A stretch of DNA of 64,000 nucleotides from Kingdonia uniflora (GCA_014058105.1 JACGCM010001659.1:1488001-1552000), one strand, 5' to 3'; numbered from the stretch's first letter, positions 35,115 to 46,879 are shown. Notes: generated from the sequence alone by a model not told the origin. Program-made: numbers and translations.

Positions 35115-35335
35115 TGTTGCAGTCTTTGATCACACAGAAAAATAGTCTATCCTAAGATTATATTACAATCTGCATGAACAAACAACACCACTTAGGTTTC
35201 TCACCGAATGCGGTACAAATTAAATTACCCAACGAGTTATTAACAACCTATATCTGACCATTAATTTGTGGTTGAGATGTACTGCAAACTTTAAAGATCT
35301 ATCAAAACGTATCAATAAGGTCTTTCAAAAGTAAC

Positions 35336-35720
35336 TTATAAATTTAGTGTCACAGTCCAAAGTAATAGACTTTGGTACTCCATAAAGACGTACAATATCC
35401 TTGAAGAATAGAAAAGCAACATTGGAAGTTTCTGATATGTTTTCTTGTAAGGAATACAATGGGCCATCTTAGAATAGCAATCAACAACAAACATAACATA
35501 ATCAACACCGCATTGAGTTCGCGGGAGGCCCAAAATGAAATCCATATAAATATGAACCCAATGAGCATATGAAATTGGTAACTGAGTGTAAAGACCTGTG
35601 TTTTGAGCATATCCTTTGGCTTGTTGACAAATAAAACATTTACGAACTTAACGATGAGTATCCTACTTCAAAGAAGATCAATAGTAAAGCTACTCAACTA
35701 AGGTGATGGTCTTATCACGA
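35336..35720 (-). pseudogene. Ty3/gypsy integrase, truncated
   Basis: Reads the start of the core, [20 protein letters not shown] (first catalytic Asp), then [15 protein letters not shown] and [19 protein letters not shown], where the second Asp region should be. The frame then ends. The third residue is missing, so the enzyme is dead. Confidence 0.75.
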
Positions 35721-35869
35721 CCAAAATGTCTACCAAGACTACCTGCATGTAACTTACGTACAATATAATCATGTAAAGAGCCTTGCGAATGCATAAACGG
35801 TTACCCTTAAAAAGAAATCTATCGTGAATGAGAGAATCATTAGTTCCAGATTACATATTGAAGCACTTG

Positions 35870-36330
35870 TACTAAATAGATTTGAAATCATCATCATCAA
35901 CATATAGGTCCTTCAAATAATCAAAGGCATTAATCTTATTACGAATAGTAACAAGAAGATTAGCATGGCGGCTTAGAGAATCTGTAGTTTTATTAAAGTG
36001 TTCACTCTTGTGCCTGATAGAAAAAGTATACTTCTTCAGAGTAGAAAGCCAACGATCATGCATGCGATTAGTTTTAGCGAAAGTCTTGAGATATTTTAAA
36101 GCTTGATGATCAGTATTGAGAATAAATTCATTTTGAATGAGGTATGTATGCCAATGTTTAAGACTTTAAATCACATCAACTAACTCTAATTAATATGCAG
36201 ACCACTTCTTTCAAGCATCGAAATTCTTCTCACCGAAATATGCAACAAGAATACCCTCTTGTGAAAGTACAACACCAATACCAACAATAGAAGCGTCACA
36301 ATCAACTTCAGAAGGCTTGCTGAAATCTGT
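35870..36330 (-). pseudogene. Ty3/gypsy RNase H remnant
   Basis: Readable blocks: MHDRWLSTLKKYTFSIRHKS and LSRHANLLVT, the end of RNase H and the connection to integrase. Earlier text is near 36310-36180 (IVYFGEKNF, KWSAY), with stops between. Several catalytic segments survive only in pieces. Confidence 0.65.
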
Positions 36331-36532
36331 CGTAACAATAACAGAAGCAGATCATAACTTGTTTCTTAAGAAGGTTAAAACTTGTATCCGCAACTTCGGT
36401 CCATTAAAACTTTTCAAGTTTCAAACAATAATTGAGAGGGGCTGTAATAGAACTAAAATATCTGACAAAACGTCAATAGAAAGTAACCAAACCATAGAAA
36501 CTTCGTATGTCTTTAATTGAATTAGGCAAAGA

Positions 36533-37110
36533 CTAGTTTTGAATAGCTTTAATTTTACCATCTTCGACATGAATGCCCTTATCGGAAACCACATAACCCA
36601 GAAAGAGTACACGACTGGTTTTGAAAGTACGCTTCTTCATATTCACATATAAAGTATTCTCAAGTAACACATTAAAGACTTTCCAAAGATGATAAAGATG
36701 ATCATCAATGTTGTGACTAAAGATCAAGATATCATCAAAATAAACAATAACGAATTTACCAAGAAGGGTTGCAAAACCTGGTTCATGAGTCACATGAATG
36801 TGTTAGGGGAATTATAAAATCCGAATGTCATGATAAGCCACTCATAAAGGCCTTATGTTGTCTTGAAAGTTGTTTTCCACTCATATCCCGGTCTAATGCG
36901 AATTTGATGATAACCATTACGAAGATCAAGCTTAATAAAGATAACAGAACCAGATAACATATCAATCATATCATCAATTTGAGGAATAGGAAACCAGTAA
37001 GGAATTGTAAAACAGTTAAGAACTTTATAATCAATGCCCATACGCCATCCTCCATCTTTTTTTGAAACCCAAAAAGTTGGACAAGCATAATGACTTTTAC
37101 TTGGTCAAAT
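36533..37110 (-). pseudogene. Ty3/gypsy reverse transcriptase
   Basis: Open pieces read [39 protein letters not shown] (first catalytic Asp), then FVIVYFDDILIFSHN (YxDD box intact as FDD), KKRTFKTSRVLFLGYVVSDKG and IKAIQN. Two frames are needed and a segment near 36800-36850 is disrupted. Confidence 0.85.
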
Positions 37111-37391
37111 TAAACCTTTAATTAATAAATCTTCAACTTGCCCTTGAAGAATAGAATGCTCAGTAGGACTCAATCGATAATTAGGAAGATGTGGTAAAGA
37201 AACACCAGGTATTAAATCAATGTCATGCTGGATATCTCTCAGCGGTAGGCAATTCATACGGAATTAAAAAAATAAATTATTGCAATAAAGGTTGTACCTG
37301 AGGAGGGATAACCACGGGAGACCTGACATCTTCATGAGAATGAAGAGTATGAGTTGTTGAAGCTTGAGGATGCAATGTCCTCATAATAGAA

Positions 37392-37760
37392 TCAACCCAA
37401 AACAATGTTTTCCACTGTGTATGCGAGCAATAATAGACGAATGAGAAGGATGCAAAATAAACTTGGCACCATCTTTGTAGAAGTATATATGTTAGTGAAG
37501 CAATTGTGGACTACACTAACATCATATTGCCAAGGTCTTCCAAGAAGCAAGTGAGTAGCATTCATCTCAACAATATCACAAAGAACCGAATAAGAATAAG
37601 AACCAAACAAGAAATTGAGAAGACATTGTTTGTTGATCTGCGACGAACATTCATCCTTGATTCAACTAATAGAATAAAGTTTGGGATGAGGGGTAACTAA
37701 CAACTCCATCTTTTCAACCAAAGTAGATGAAATAAAATTCTCGCTACTACCGCTATTAAT
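37392..37760 (-). pseudogene. Ty3/gypsy protease C-terminal part
   Basis: Reads CDIVEMNATHLLLGRPWQYD, the conserved C-terminal block of plant Ty3/gypsy proteases, followed by TYTSTK..VPSLFC and linker. The N-terminal D(S/T)G active site is not clear, although VIINSGSSENFI-like text occurs near 37760. 37120-37390 is a linker between protease and RT. Confidence 0.7.
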
Positions 37761-38226
37761 AATCACATTGTAAACTTTGCCATTAATAAAGCACTTAGAG
37801 AAGAAAATGTTATTTCTCTGAGAAGATGATGGTTGAGCAACTAATAAAAGATGATATATACTGATAAAATGATCACCTTAAACCTCATAAACTTCATAAG
37901 CAGTTTCTTGTTCATCCAAACTATTATCATTGTTACCATCTTCATTGTCATTTACATGATTCACAAAACCATGAACACCTCGAGGTTTGGAATACGCATT
38001 ATTGATTATTTGATTGGGCTGATTATAGGTAGGACATGGAGGGGAAGGAGTTGGAGGTTTAGATTGTTTTGATTGCGGTGGAGGTGGTGTTGGTAACGAG
38101 ATTAATGGAGGCAAATTTTACGGATAACCACAAAATTGTGAGAGTTGATGATAAGAGGATGTAGATGGCGTCGAGAGAGGTTGTGGAGTGCATTAAGAGT
38201 CATTGGGTGAAAAATTGGAATATAAA

Positions 38227-38874
38227 TTAGTGGGGTAATAAGGACGAACTTGGGTGGAACGGTTGAAATTGTTGGAATAGTTGTGTTGATGGTTGGGTTG
38301 GGGCGAAGGTTATGATTGATATGTTATCTAATTGCCTATTCCTTACCGGTAAGGAATTGTTACTCAAACTTGTGCCATAGCCAACTTTCGTAGAATCTTG
38401 ATTGAGTCGTTTTTCATCTTGTAACTTATTATACCAATCATCTTCGAGTTCATCTTCGTCGCTACCATCGGGATCAACAATTTCTTGAGATCTAGATTTG
38501 TTATTTGTAGTAAAAGAGTCTGGTTTATAAGCTTGGTTAAGATATTTGATAGAGTGTGTTTTTGATTTAGGGAGAAGGGAAGCAACATCTTCTTGGAAGG
38601 TGGGTCTTTCATGACTTGCGAAAGAAGTGGAGGGGATATTAAAAGTTACGAAAGAGGTGGTGGGTAGTATTTTAGTCAACAAATCTTGCAACATACCTTT
38701 AAGCAACACAATCTCTGTACTTGTACTTGTGAATTTTGCATCAAACTTTGCATCATTATTCTTGAACAAAGCATCTAGATCTGACTTCTTCACAAACTCA
38801 TCATTGTTGGTGTTAGGAGCCATTAAATATGATCTTTTCTCTAAGTACCAATTGATGTCGAAACAACGTAACAA
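38227..38874 (-). pseudogene. Ty3/gypsy gag N-terminal part
   Basis: A 215-codon open frame. The element's own start is probably Met at 38823 (MAPNTNNDEFVKKSDLD), just after the primer-binding site. The protein is hydrophilic, with a possible coiled coil (LDALFKNNDAKFDAKF) and a long acidic/Q-rich linker (PDGSDEDELEDDWYN). The capsid core usual for gag is not readable: a proline-rich stretch (PTPPPPQSKQSKPP) and KPRGVHGFVNHVND follow at 38114-37900, suggesting a deleted capsid. Confidence 0.6.
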
Positions 38875-39401
38875 ATAGCCTTGCTTATACCCAAGGGAAG
38901 GAGTTGAGATAGCTAATTAAGATTAAAGGAAGAAGATGAAGATTTAAAGAAACTAATCAATGATATTTGATGAATTGGATGGTCCTTAAACAACAAGTCA
39001 ACCACCTATTTATAGGTTACAAGGTTTAGAGATCTGGTTAAACTAGAAATATAGATAAACTTCTAAAATAAACTTAGACTCAAAATAGAAGTCTACCTAA
39101 GATAGACTTAAACTCAAAATATAAGTCTAACTAAAATAAACTTAGACCAAAAAAAGGAAAATAAAACTATAAAATTAGAAAGTTTATTGGGATCTCCCTC
39201 AGGGATGAGATAGGGAGGACATAGAGAGAAAGAAAGATCAGGTGAAGATAAAAAGATAGAGATAGGTGATAAGAAGAGGGGCACGGGTAAAAAAATGTGG
39301 GATCGATGAGCTGGGGAGGAGAGAAAGGGAGATTGAGAGAGGGATGGTGAAAATAAAATATAAAGGCAACAAACATGAGTACATTCTATTCATGACATCC
39401 A
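38853..39401 (-). mobile_element. 5' LTR of the truncated Ty3/gypsy element
   Basis: Minus strand: starts TGGATGTCATGAATAG near 39401 and ends TTTCGACATCA near 38853; the ends are partly inverted (TGGATGTC / TGATGTCG). A TATA box (CCTATAAATAGG) lies near 39003. It is followed after one or two bases by TGGTACTTAGAG, similar to the initiator-Met tRNA primer site TGGTATCAGAG. LTR start chosen from the inverted end only. Confidence 0.6.
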
Positions 39402-40185
39402 AAATTTAATGTCTCTCTAACAAATAGAACAATGCATGTGCTCGTTTGATAAATAGCCAAAACTTATTGTAAGAAACCCAAATTGTATCGAGCTTTGTGT
39501 CAGGCGGGAAGGAGAAAGCCATACTTTTTTGTTAAATGAACGTTGTTAGTAGAATTGTTTTTAAGTGTCATTTTTTGAATAGAGTTGTTTTAAAGCGGTA
39601 AGGATCTTTGTTGTTTTTTACGTTAAAATGTAAATGTTGTTGTTAGTAGAGTTGTTTTAAAGTGTCATTTTTTGAGCTCTGAGCTCAAACCTACACTAAA
39701 ACCCTGTTGATTAGGACGACCTATTGAATTAATTTATGTATAAGTTTGAATTTTTTTCATGGAGTTGGGACCCATAGAGAAACCCATGTAACTTCTAGGT
39801 TGTATCCAGTTCGGGATTTCTACATGAACTGCTAAACTCATACTCTGCCAAAGCAATAAGGTGTTTGATTTTGCCGAAACTTAGAGGAACCTACATAATG
39901 TTGGATATTCTCTAATTGATGTGTTTTTATACTATACTCATTTTTTAATTTTGTCTATATGCACAATACTAATTGAATAGGTGATCCCCTAATTGATTAT
40001 TGGATGCAAGGATCATACACTCCTCAACAAACATCATGAATTTTCGAGAAACAACTGAAACTTGATGAGTTTCAAAAAAGATTTGTAGAGTTCCTCAATA
40101 TCGTTGACTTGACTAATATGATCTCTAAAGATTGAAGGATATATTGCCAACTCTAGTCATGTCCCCCCGGTTAACACGATACTTA
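39402..40185. other. No gene; direct repeat of about 40 bases
   Basis: GTTGTTAGTAGAATTGTTTT and the TTAAGTGTCATTTTTTGA after it recur at about 39543 and 39636. No coding text. This is the left flank of the Harbinger-PMD element, either host intergenic DNA or old transposon. Confidence 0.6.
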
Positions 40186-40217
40186 GAGCATCTCCAGCAG
40201 TGCCTGACTGACTTGGA
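40186..40217. repeat. Left terminal inverted repeat of Harbinger-PMD element
   Basis: Pairs with 47100-47131. Just inside, CTGACTGACTTGGAT (40204-40218) pairs perfectly with 40232-40246 to form a 15-bp hairpin, so the end can also fold on itself. Confidence 0.85.
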
Positions 40218-40289
40218 TGCAAAAAAGGGAAATCCAAGTCAGTCAGACGCAATTTCCTCCAAGAGTGCCTGACTTGGATTTTAAACTAA

Positions 40290-40420
40290 TTCAAATAGGC
40301 GCATAACACTTGGGCGCCTGTTTTTATTTTAAATAGGCGCATAACACTTAGGCGCCTGTTTAAATTTATAAAAAAAATCAGGCGCCTGAGTCTTAGGCGT
40401 CTGTTCCACTGAGTTAAAAG
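40290..40420. repeat. Left GGCGCC subterminal block
   Basis: GGCGCC at 40313, 40351 and 40381. The words AAATAGGCGCATAACACTT(A/G)G occur twice. The gene-side edge reads AGGCGTCTGTTCCACTGAGT, the same edge motif as the other blocks. Confidence 0.8.
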
Positions 40421-40901
40421 CTACGAACTGTTGTTTCTCTTTGTCTAATTTTTGCCCAACTAGAGCATCTTCTCTCTTCAGGTATCTCTCTCTTTCTCTT
40501 TATACATATTTAATTTAAACTTCCTTGGTGTAATGTGCGTAAGATTATATCAAATCCAACACTTTGTTACTTGTTAATTTAGGGTATTCTTTGATTTTGT
40601 GATTCTTGGTGTATTTTAGGGTATTGTAATTTTTTCCCAAAATTGTAATTTCATGGTGGAGTATTGATTGAATTTGGCTGTCATAGTGTTGAAATCACCA
40701 ATTTCCACTCCTCTTGTATCCCAAAGTTTCATTCCAATGTGTTGAAAATAGGGTATTGTATGGAAAAGGAAGTTAAAAACGACGAACGCGCCTTGGTGCT
40801 TTAATAGAATTTAACATTATGTTGATAAGAATTTGACACCCTTTGATTGATTTAATACTTCCTATTGCCTGAGTACTGTGATGGTATTTATATAAATTAA
40901 T

Positions 40902-43191
40902 ATGTATTTATTAATGCAGGATTTGACAATATCGTCAGAAGAGGAAGAATATACTGAATCAAGCGACGAGGAGGAAGAATATGACGAATGTAAAGTTCTC
41001 CAATTGCACTTTTTATCTAGCAAAAAATGGAAAGTTGGGTATGAAGAAGTTTTGAATGTTTCCACTAAACCTCCTCCACCTCTTCCGAAATATTATGGAC
41101 CGCTTGATTTTCGGCAACTCACACAACCGGATAGGAAAGGTCATTTGTCCACATCGGTTGCCACTACATCGGTAAGTTAAAATAAAGCAAATTAGTAAAT
41201 TATTGGTTTTATACTTATTTTAAATTATTTACTTCTGGTAGAATTTAATTTAGATATTCCTATTTGTGTTTATTAATGCCTTTACAGGCTCGAGTTGGAT
41301 TTAAATGTCGATCCATTTTAGCCAAGCTCCGTGAAATCTACTTGAGACTTATAAAGGTACCTCACTTGAAGCATAAATTAAAGGCTACCAATTTGATGAG
41401 TGTATTTGATTGTAAAATTGGGAATGGAGACAACCAAGTAGTTTTGGCAATGGTTGAGCGTTGGTGGCCAAACACTCACACATTTCACCTACATTGTGAA
41501 GAGTTAGGGATCACTCCTAGAGATTTTACTGTGCTTACCAGGATAGATATCGGGATAGGAGAGCCGATAATATTTGAAGACTTTTACACGAAATACTGTA
41601 AGGCCTTAAATATTTTTCCCGCAATGGAGTTTAAAGATTATGAAAAAGGATATGTTAGTTTTGCTCACCTCGAGACTTACCTTGACCATACAAGAGTAGA
41701 CTTCAACGATAAGGGTAATACTAAAGTAATCTTTAGAGCATTTATGCTATTGTACTTTGGAGGTGTCTTATTTGGGAACTCGAAGAGCTGGGCTCGACTA
41801 GAGTTAATAGGTCCACTTGCCATCGTAGAAAGCAAGACTTATACGATAGACTTCGGCTCCGCTATATTAGGGCATTTATACTACTGCCTTGACCAAGCAT
41901 CGAAACAGGAGGTAAAATACATTGCCGGCCTTTTCCAATTGATTGAGGTAGAATATTTTTATTTAATAGTTCTAGTTATTTATTTTTTTGGAATTCAAGA
42001 TTATTTGGATAATTAATATTTGTTTGTATCTTATGCAGTATCATTGCTACGAGTATTGTCAGATAGGACATCATATCTTAATAGATAATAGGTTGGATGA
42101 TTTTTACCCAAAGATGTTAGCCTGGTAAACTACAAGGTGAAAATTTATGGGAAATAAGGCGGAACGTCATTTAGCACTGATGAGGCAACAACTGGATTTG
42201 CGTACAATCAATAACATACAATGGGACCCTTTTAGAAATATGAAAGATACACTAAAGCGGGAGGTAGTCATCGCCGGTAATATCAGTCGTAAAAAAGTAC
42301 TCCTGCAGTGTCCATTTGGTGGATACGAGTGGTATCTTGGGGACCGTTGTTGGTCTCAACTAGAGCATCGTGCAGTGCCGTACGACCCTCCAAAGAAACT
42401 CCCTTGCTTCCCGACTGACAATTTAGTTACTTCCCTCCGAGAAGCGGGCTGAATCGAAGCACAATATTATATAGTGGGCCACCATGTCGACTATGATGCT
42501 TATTGGAGGCATGTTTTACATGGTACACTCATGTCAGATATTGCGAGGTGCGGAAACATTGACATCCCAGCCCCTGGTGCTTTGACAGGCGGAGTTACCT
42601 TTCCACATGTTGAGTTTCCCACTGCAGATTTTTTTACTCAGGAGACACAAATCCCTCCCCCACAGTTTGGTGATTACCCTGGATGGACTATGGAGTTAGG
42701 GTCGCCATATGGGACCACGTGGCATACCATTCCCTCTAGTGCTACGACCTCTACTATAGACGTGGCAACAGGATATGATTTTTTTTTCTATGACTGAGGG
42801 TATGAGGAAGCTTACACTTGATATGACATTAGATTTGCAGGCTCAACACCCTCACGACGAGAGTCGTATTACACATTTGACGGTGAACTTGAGATGTGAC
42901 GTGCAGAGGGCCGTCTTTCCCAATTGGATGAATATTTAGATGGACAAGTAAGTTGTTTAAAAGAATCTTTTGATATATTTTGCGTTTAATTAATATTTTC
43001 CGTTTTCTCCGTAATTAGTATTCCCATTTTTTATGTTTCAGGGGATTGAAGTCGAATGGGAAAATGACGAAGGCGAAGCGGGAAGTTCTCAAGCGGGGAC
43101 TTTACATGGGAGGGGTTCGCGGGGAAGGACATCTGAAGGTGGGACCACTCTTCCCCGACGATCAAGACGTACCCGGGGATCTTTTATTTAG
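40902..43191 (+). pseudogene. Plant mobile domain (PMD) protein gene, nearly intact
   Basis: PMD proteins (also called aminotransferase-like PMD; host members MAIN/MAIL) exist as host genes and inside plant transposons. Introns that join in phase: 41172-41287, 41948-42038 and 42951-43042, all GT..AG. The order is an acidic N-terminus (ISSEEEEYTESSDEEEEYDE), then RVGFKCRSI, then the PMD core with ALVER-like VLAMVERWWPNTHTFHL, CEELGITPRDFTVLT, FGGVLFGNSK and GSAILGHLYYCLD. After the core come VLLQCPFGGYEWYLGDRCW and YDPPKK. The C-terminus is Arg/Gly-rich (RGSRGRTSEGG..PRRSRRTRG), ending at TAG 43189-43191. Defects: a frameshift near 42125-42145 and TGA codons at about 42449, 42795 and 42835-42900. 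The start before 40920 is uncertain, since a splice acceptor precedes exon 1. Confidence 0.75.
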
Positions 43192-43393
43192 TGTTGTATG
43201 GGTGTTGACGGGGATCGCTTGTTTAGTGTTGGATAGTGTGTTGTAAAGGAATCTTTTGATTTTAATGGAATATTTTGTTTATTCTTATGCAATTTACACT
43301 TTACAAATTACAATATTGTGTTAATGGATGCTGTCGTCTATCCCTCTTTGTTTTCATTGCAATTTACAAGATTCAAGGAAGAAAAAAAAAATT
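43192..43393. other. 3' flank of the PMD gene
   Basis: AT-rich, no gene, possible polyadenylation region. The A-run at 43382-43390 abuts the middle GGCGCC block. Confidence 0.5.
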
Positions 43394-43462
43394 ACTCAGC
43401 GCAACAGGCGCCTGATTTTTTTTAATCAGGCGCCTAAGACTTAGGCGCCTGTTGCGCTGAGT
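43394..43462. repeat. Middle GGCGCC block: perfect 20-bp inverted repeat
   Basis: Arm ACTCAGCGCAACAGGCGCCT at 43394-43413 is the exact inverse of 43443-43462. Between them is a second palindromic pair (GGCGCCTGATT / AATCAGGCGCC). GGCGCC occurs at 43407, 43429 and 43444. It joins a right-type and a left-type gene-side edge head to head. Confidence 0.9.
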
Positions 43463-43621
43463 CAAATTTTTTCTTCTCCCAACGGCTATATTTGTTAGTA
43501 GCGGCTATATTTTGTCCGTGACAACTATAAATTGTAAAATACATCTATAAGCTAATCCCCACACCTCATATTATCCAAAAACCAATTTCGATATTCTCTT
43601 AGTTATAATTTTAGTGTTGTG

Positions 43622-44943
43622 ATGACTTTCGAGGCGGCTCTTGATGTTTTCATCGATTCTTTATCAGAAGAGGAAGATCGATCTTCAATGATTATAGTAA
43701 TGATGAAGTTATTGATGAGATTAAGATAGAGATACTGATTCTTAAAGATAAAATTAAAGAATTAGAAGAGGAAATTTTTTTAAGAACTCGTATTGGTTCG
43801 GTTGTCGGGCGTAAAATCATAAATCGCTCACGTGTTCTTTGGAAGAAGTTGCTCATCCACGACTACTTCCGTGATCAAAACACATTCGGAAGTGAGAAAT
43901 TCTGTCAAAGATTCCGTATGAGCTGAGGACTTTTCGATCGTATTTTGGATGCGGCGGTTGCTTATGAGAAGTTTTTCGCTCGGAAGCGAAATTGTGCAAA
44001 TGTTTTGGGTTTATTGCCTCATCAAAATCTTACGGCGGTATTTCGTATGTTTGCATATGGAGTGTCGACGGACAGCTGTGATGAGTATTCTTGGGTTGCA
44101 GAGAGCACGGCCATTGAGTCCGTTAAGAGATTTTGCAATGCAATGATCGGGCAATTCGGTACGGAGTATTTGAGATCGCCAACTCCGGAGGATATATAAC
44201 GGTTGTTGTACGTTGCCAAGAAGCGTAGATTTCCCAGCATGCTAGGTAGTTTGGATTGCATGCATTGGGAGTGGAAAAATTGCCCTACGGCTTGGGCAGG
44301 TCAATACACGAGGCATAAGAAAACACCAACAATCATTTTGGAAGCGGTGACATCTTTTGATTTATGGATATGGCATTATTTTTTTGGAATGCCTGGCTCC
44401 AACAACGACGTAAATGTTATTGATCAATCACATCTCTTTCGAGATCTTTGTCTTGGTCGTTCTCCACCTTGCAACTTTGAAGTCGATGGAAAACCATACG
44501 ACATGGGCTACTACTTGGCGGATGGTATATATTCGAAATGGGCAACGCTTGATCAAACCTTACGATTTCTCTGAGGTAATGCAGAGAAATATTTTGCCAA
44601 GCAACAAGAGTCATATTGAAAAGAGGTAGAACGAGCTTTCGGTGTGCTTCAATCTCGATTTACAATTGTGAAAGGTCCGACAAGATGTTGGTCACCCAAA
44701 ATCCTGCGCAAAATAATGTAAACATGTATAATTATGCATAACATGATCGTCGAGGAAGAACACAATAGGTACAGAGTAAGCATATTGACCGAGCATTTTA
44801 TCGTAGACCCTCAGCTAATTGACTTGAATCGGGAAGAAGTCACTTTACAAGGATACATTGCGAAGTACGATAAGATGACAAGTTCAGACAGGCATAAGAC
44901 ACTTCAAAATGATCTCATTTCGAAGTGTCTTATACCTGTCTGA
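43622..44943 (+). pseudogene. PIF/Harbinger DDE transposase
   Basis: Transposase of the superfamily (DDE_4 nuclease). The first Met in frame is at 43622 (MTFEAALDVFIDSLSEEED). Then come NRSRVLWKKLLIHDYF and QRFRM.GLFDRILDAAVAYE. The nuclease follows: first Asp in MLGSLDCMHWEWKNCP (near 44240), GSNNDVNVID, second Asp in YYLADGIYSKWAT (44510-44550), Glu in KEVERAFGVLQSRF (44619). It ends with TCIIMHNMIVEEE and ISKCLIPV before TGA near 44941. All three catalytic residues are present, but stops at about 43925, 44198, 44572, 44619 and 44717, and a frameshift in 43700-43790, disable it. No intron is needed. Confidence 0.85.
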
Positions 44944-45199
44944 ACTTAAACTAGCATTTTTAATTATTTGAAATTTATTTAAATTTTTTATTTTTATTTC
45001 AATATAAATTCAAATAGTAAATAATTAAAAAACTAATTTTTTTAAAACAGATTCTATTATTTAAAATTACCAAACTTCTTAAATCCAAATAAACTTCTTA
45101 AACAATAATTTAAACAAAGTACAACCAAACTTAAACTAGGTTTTTAAACAAAGTACAATCAAACTTCTTAAACAAGAATCACTAAAATACTACCAAACT
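44944..45199. other. AT-rich spacer between transposase and ORF1
   Basis: No gene. The pair CAAACTTCTTAAA / AACTTCTTAAAC recurs several times between 45060 and 45180. It holds the 3' ends of two convergent genes. GACAAGTTCAGACAGGCATA and its inverse (44878 and 44925) can form a hairpin at the transposase end. Confidence 0.5.
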
Positions 45200-46617
45200 T
45201 CCAAAATAAGATTCTTCAGCTATAGCATTTTAGATATTATTATTAGCTTGAAACAATCTCGCCATAACCGCATTACGTTGTGCCTCCCAATAAATCCTTT
45301 GAGTGTCGTCCAAAGTAGACATGTCCATCGCCATCACCTTTTGATCATTTTGGGCTTGAAATTGAGCTTCTAAATTCACCACAACCTTTATCTTCCTTTC
45401 TCTTCACTCCATTATACGGGCATCTATTTCTTCTTTCTTCTTATATCTCTCAGCAATATAACTCTTCTTTCTTTTTACCCATTCGGTCAAGACGACTAAT
45501 AAGTGCATTTTGGCGTTCAATCAACCGATTTTGTCTTCTTTCATTCATTTCCTTTTGCTTTGCACTTTTGACACTGCTGGGACGTTCCGTCTCCTCATCC
45601 GTGACAAGTACTGGAGAGTCGTTATTGAAGCTAACGGGTGTATCGGGTGTTGCCGGAGTAGACGTTCCAGGGCTAGAATTTGATGTTTGTTTCATTTGCA
45701 CATTGCGAGCTAACGTGTCCGGGTGTTGGTCTTGCAATATTTTCCAACATTGATGAGCACTTAAAACTTCATAAACATCTTTATACGACCATTTTCCTTT
45801 GCCACGTGCTTCATACATCGTTTTCGCAGCATCGACCTATAAAATAGATTAAAATAATAATAAAATGTATAATTTTGGTAAAAATAGTTTATAATTCGTA
45901 ATGACAAATGTTGAATTACTTACTAAATTTTCTTGTTGCATACCGCTTATGGGACCTTGCATCACACTTTTCAAACAAGTCCCATAAACCTTGCAACCAT
46001 GATTCATATCCGACCAATGATTTTTTAAAGATGAAACTGTACGTTCAATCCGTTCACCATCCTCTTGACAAAATTCATAAAATGTATCTAAAACCGACTC
46101 CCAAAAAACATCAAGTTGTTGGTTGTTGTTTTTGATTATATCATCTGAGACATAAACTCAAGCTTTTGCAAGATTTTTGTTTTGAATACCCGTCCATTTC
46201 AATAACTGAGAACCCCCCCTGCATTGGTAGTTGTCTTGGTCGAGCGACGTTTGCCTTTGCATTTTTGTCTTTCAACAATCCCCACCTCTTCGGATTTAGA
46301 TAAGTGAACCAGTTGAGTACCATATGATTGAGGTTGTGAGAAATTGGCAAATGAAGAATGATGTTGGAATTGAGTGGGAATGGCGAATTGAGAGGGTTGT
46401 CCCCAATTATTGGGTGCTATGAAAGGTTGAGAGGGTTTGTACCCAATTGTTGGGCGAGTTAAGAGATTGAAATTGTTGTGATTAAGATAATTGAGGTTGA
46501 GGGGAATGAGTGAATTGATACCAATTAGGTGGGATTTGTTGTTGTCCAAAATTGTTGGGTTCATTCAAATTACGCTCGGTACTGGAATCATTCTCTTGCC
46601 TTGGATTCGAAGAACTC
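45200..46617 (-). pseudogene. PIF/Harbinger ORF1 (trihelix/NAM-associated type)
   Basis: DNA-binding accessory protein of the element. Start Met at 46617 (MSSSNPRQENDSSTERNLNE), then a Q/P/S-rich N-terminus (46560-46330) and KCKGKRRSTKTTTNAGG. A trihelix-like segment reads ERTVSSLKNHWSDMN-like text near 46030. Then come MQGPISGMQQENL and, after an intron-like gap at 45840-45900, MYEARGKGKWSYKDVYEVLSAH. The end is an S/T/P-rich stretch and a basic coiled coil (NERRQNRLIERQNALISRLD). Frameshifts near 46480 and 46190. The block 45200-45450 continues the C-terminus with stops. Confidence 0.75.
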
Positions 46618-46879
46618 ATCTAATAATTTGCATATATGAAGAATTATTCAAGATGAAAAACTTAAAACCCTAGAATATAAACATCTAGAAAATTAAAAGG
46701 AATATGATAAAATTAAACAAAAACTTACCTTGAGAGATCAACCTTAATCCCAATAGAGTGAAGGAGAGTTGTGGTGCAAATGGATTTAGTTTTTGTTTAA
46801 GTGGTGAAGAGAGAGAAATGATTTTTGGAAAAGTTATGAAGAGATGAAATGATTTGGTTTTGGAAGCTTCAACGAATTT

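Larger units (their letters stand above)
30553..35200 (-). mobile_element. Ty1/copia retrotransposon, degenerate, 5' LTR missing
   Basis: Minus-strand order gag, protease, integrase, RT, RNase H, then 3' LTR. Integrase before RT is the Ty1/copia arrangement. The 5' end stops in the leader near 35200-35300, where a Ty3/gypsy fragment in the same orientation begins. 30911-31462 holds the decayed end of the pol frame and leader-like sequence. Confidence 0.8.
35336..39401 (-). mobile_element. Ty3/gypsy retrotransposon, truncated in integrase
   Basis: Minus-strand order 5' LTR, primer-binding site, gag, protease, RT, RNase H, partial integrase, as in Ty3/gypsy. The sequence stops inside the integrase core at about 35336, next to the copia leader, so everything 3' including the 3' LTR is lost. 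The text style ([21 protein letters not shown]) resembles chromovirus-type plant elements, but no chromodomain remains to confirm this. Confidence 0.8.

Noticed and set aside
35120..35335. 5' LTR of the degenerate copia element
   Set aside because: No sequence here matches the candidate 3' LTR at 30553-30910. Only leader-like text is present before the Ty3/gypsy piece starts.
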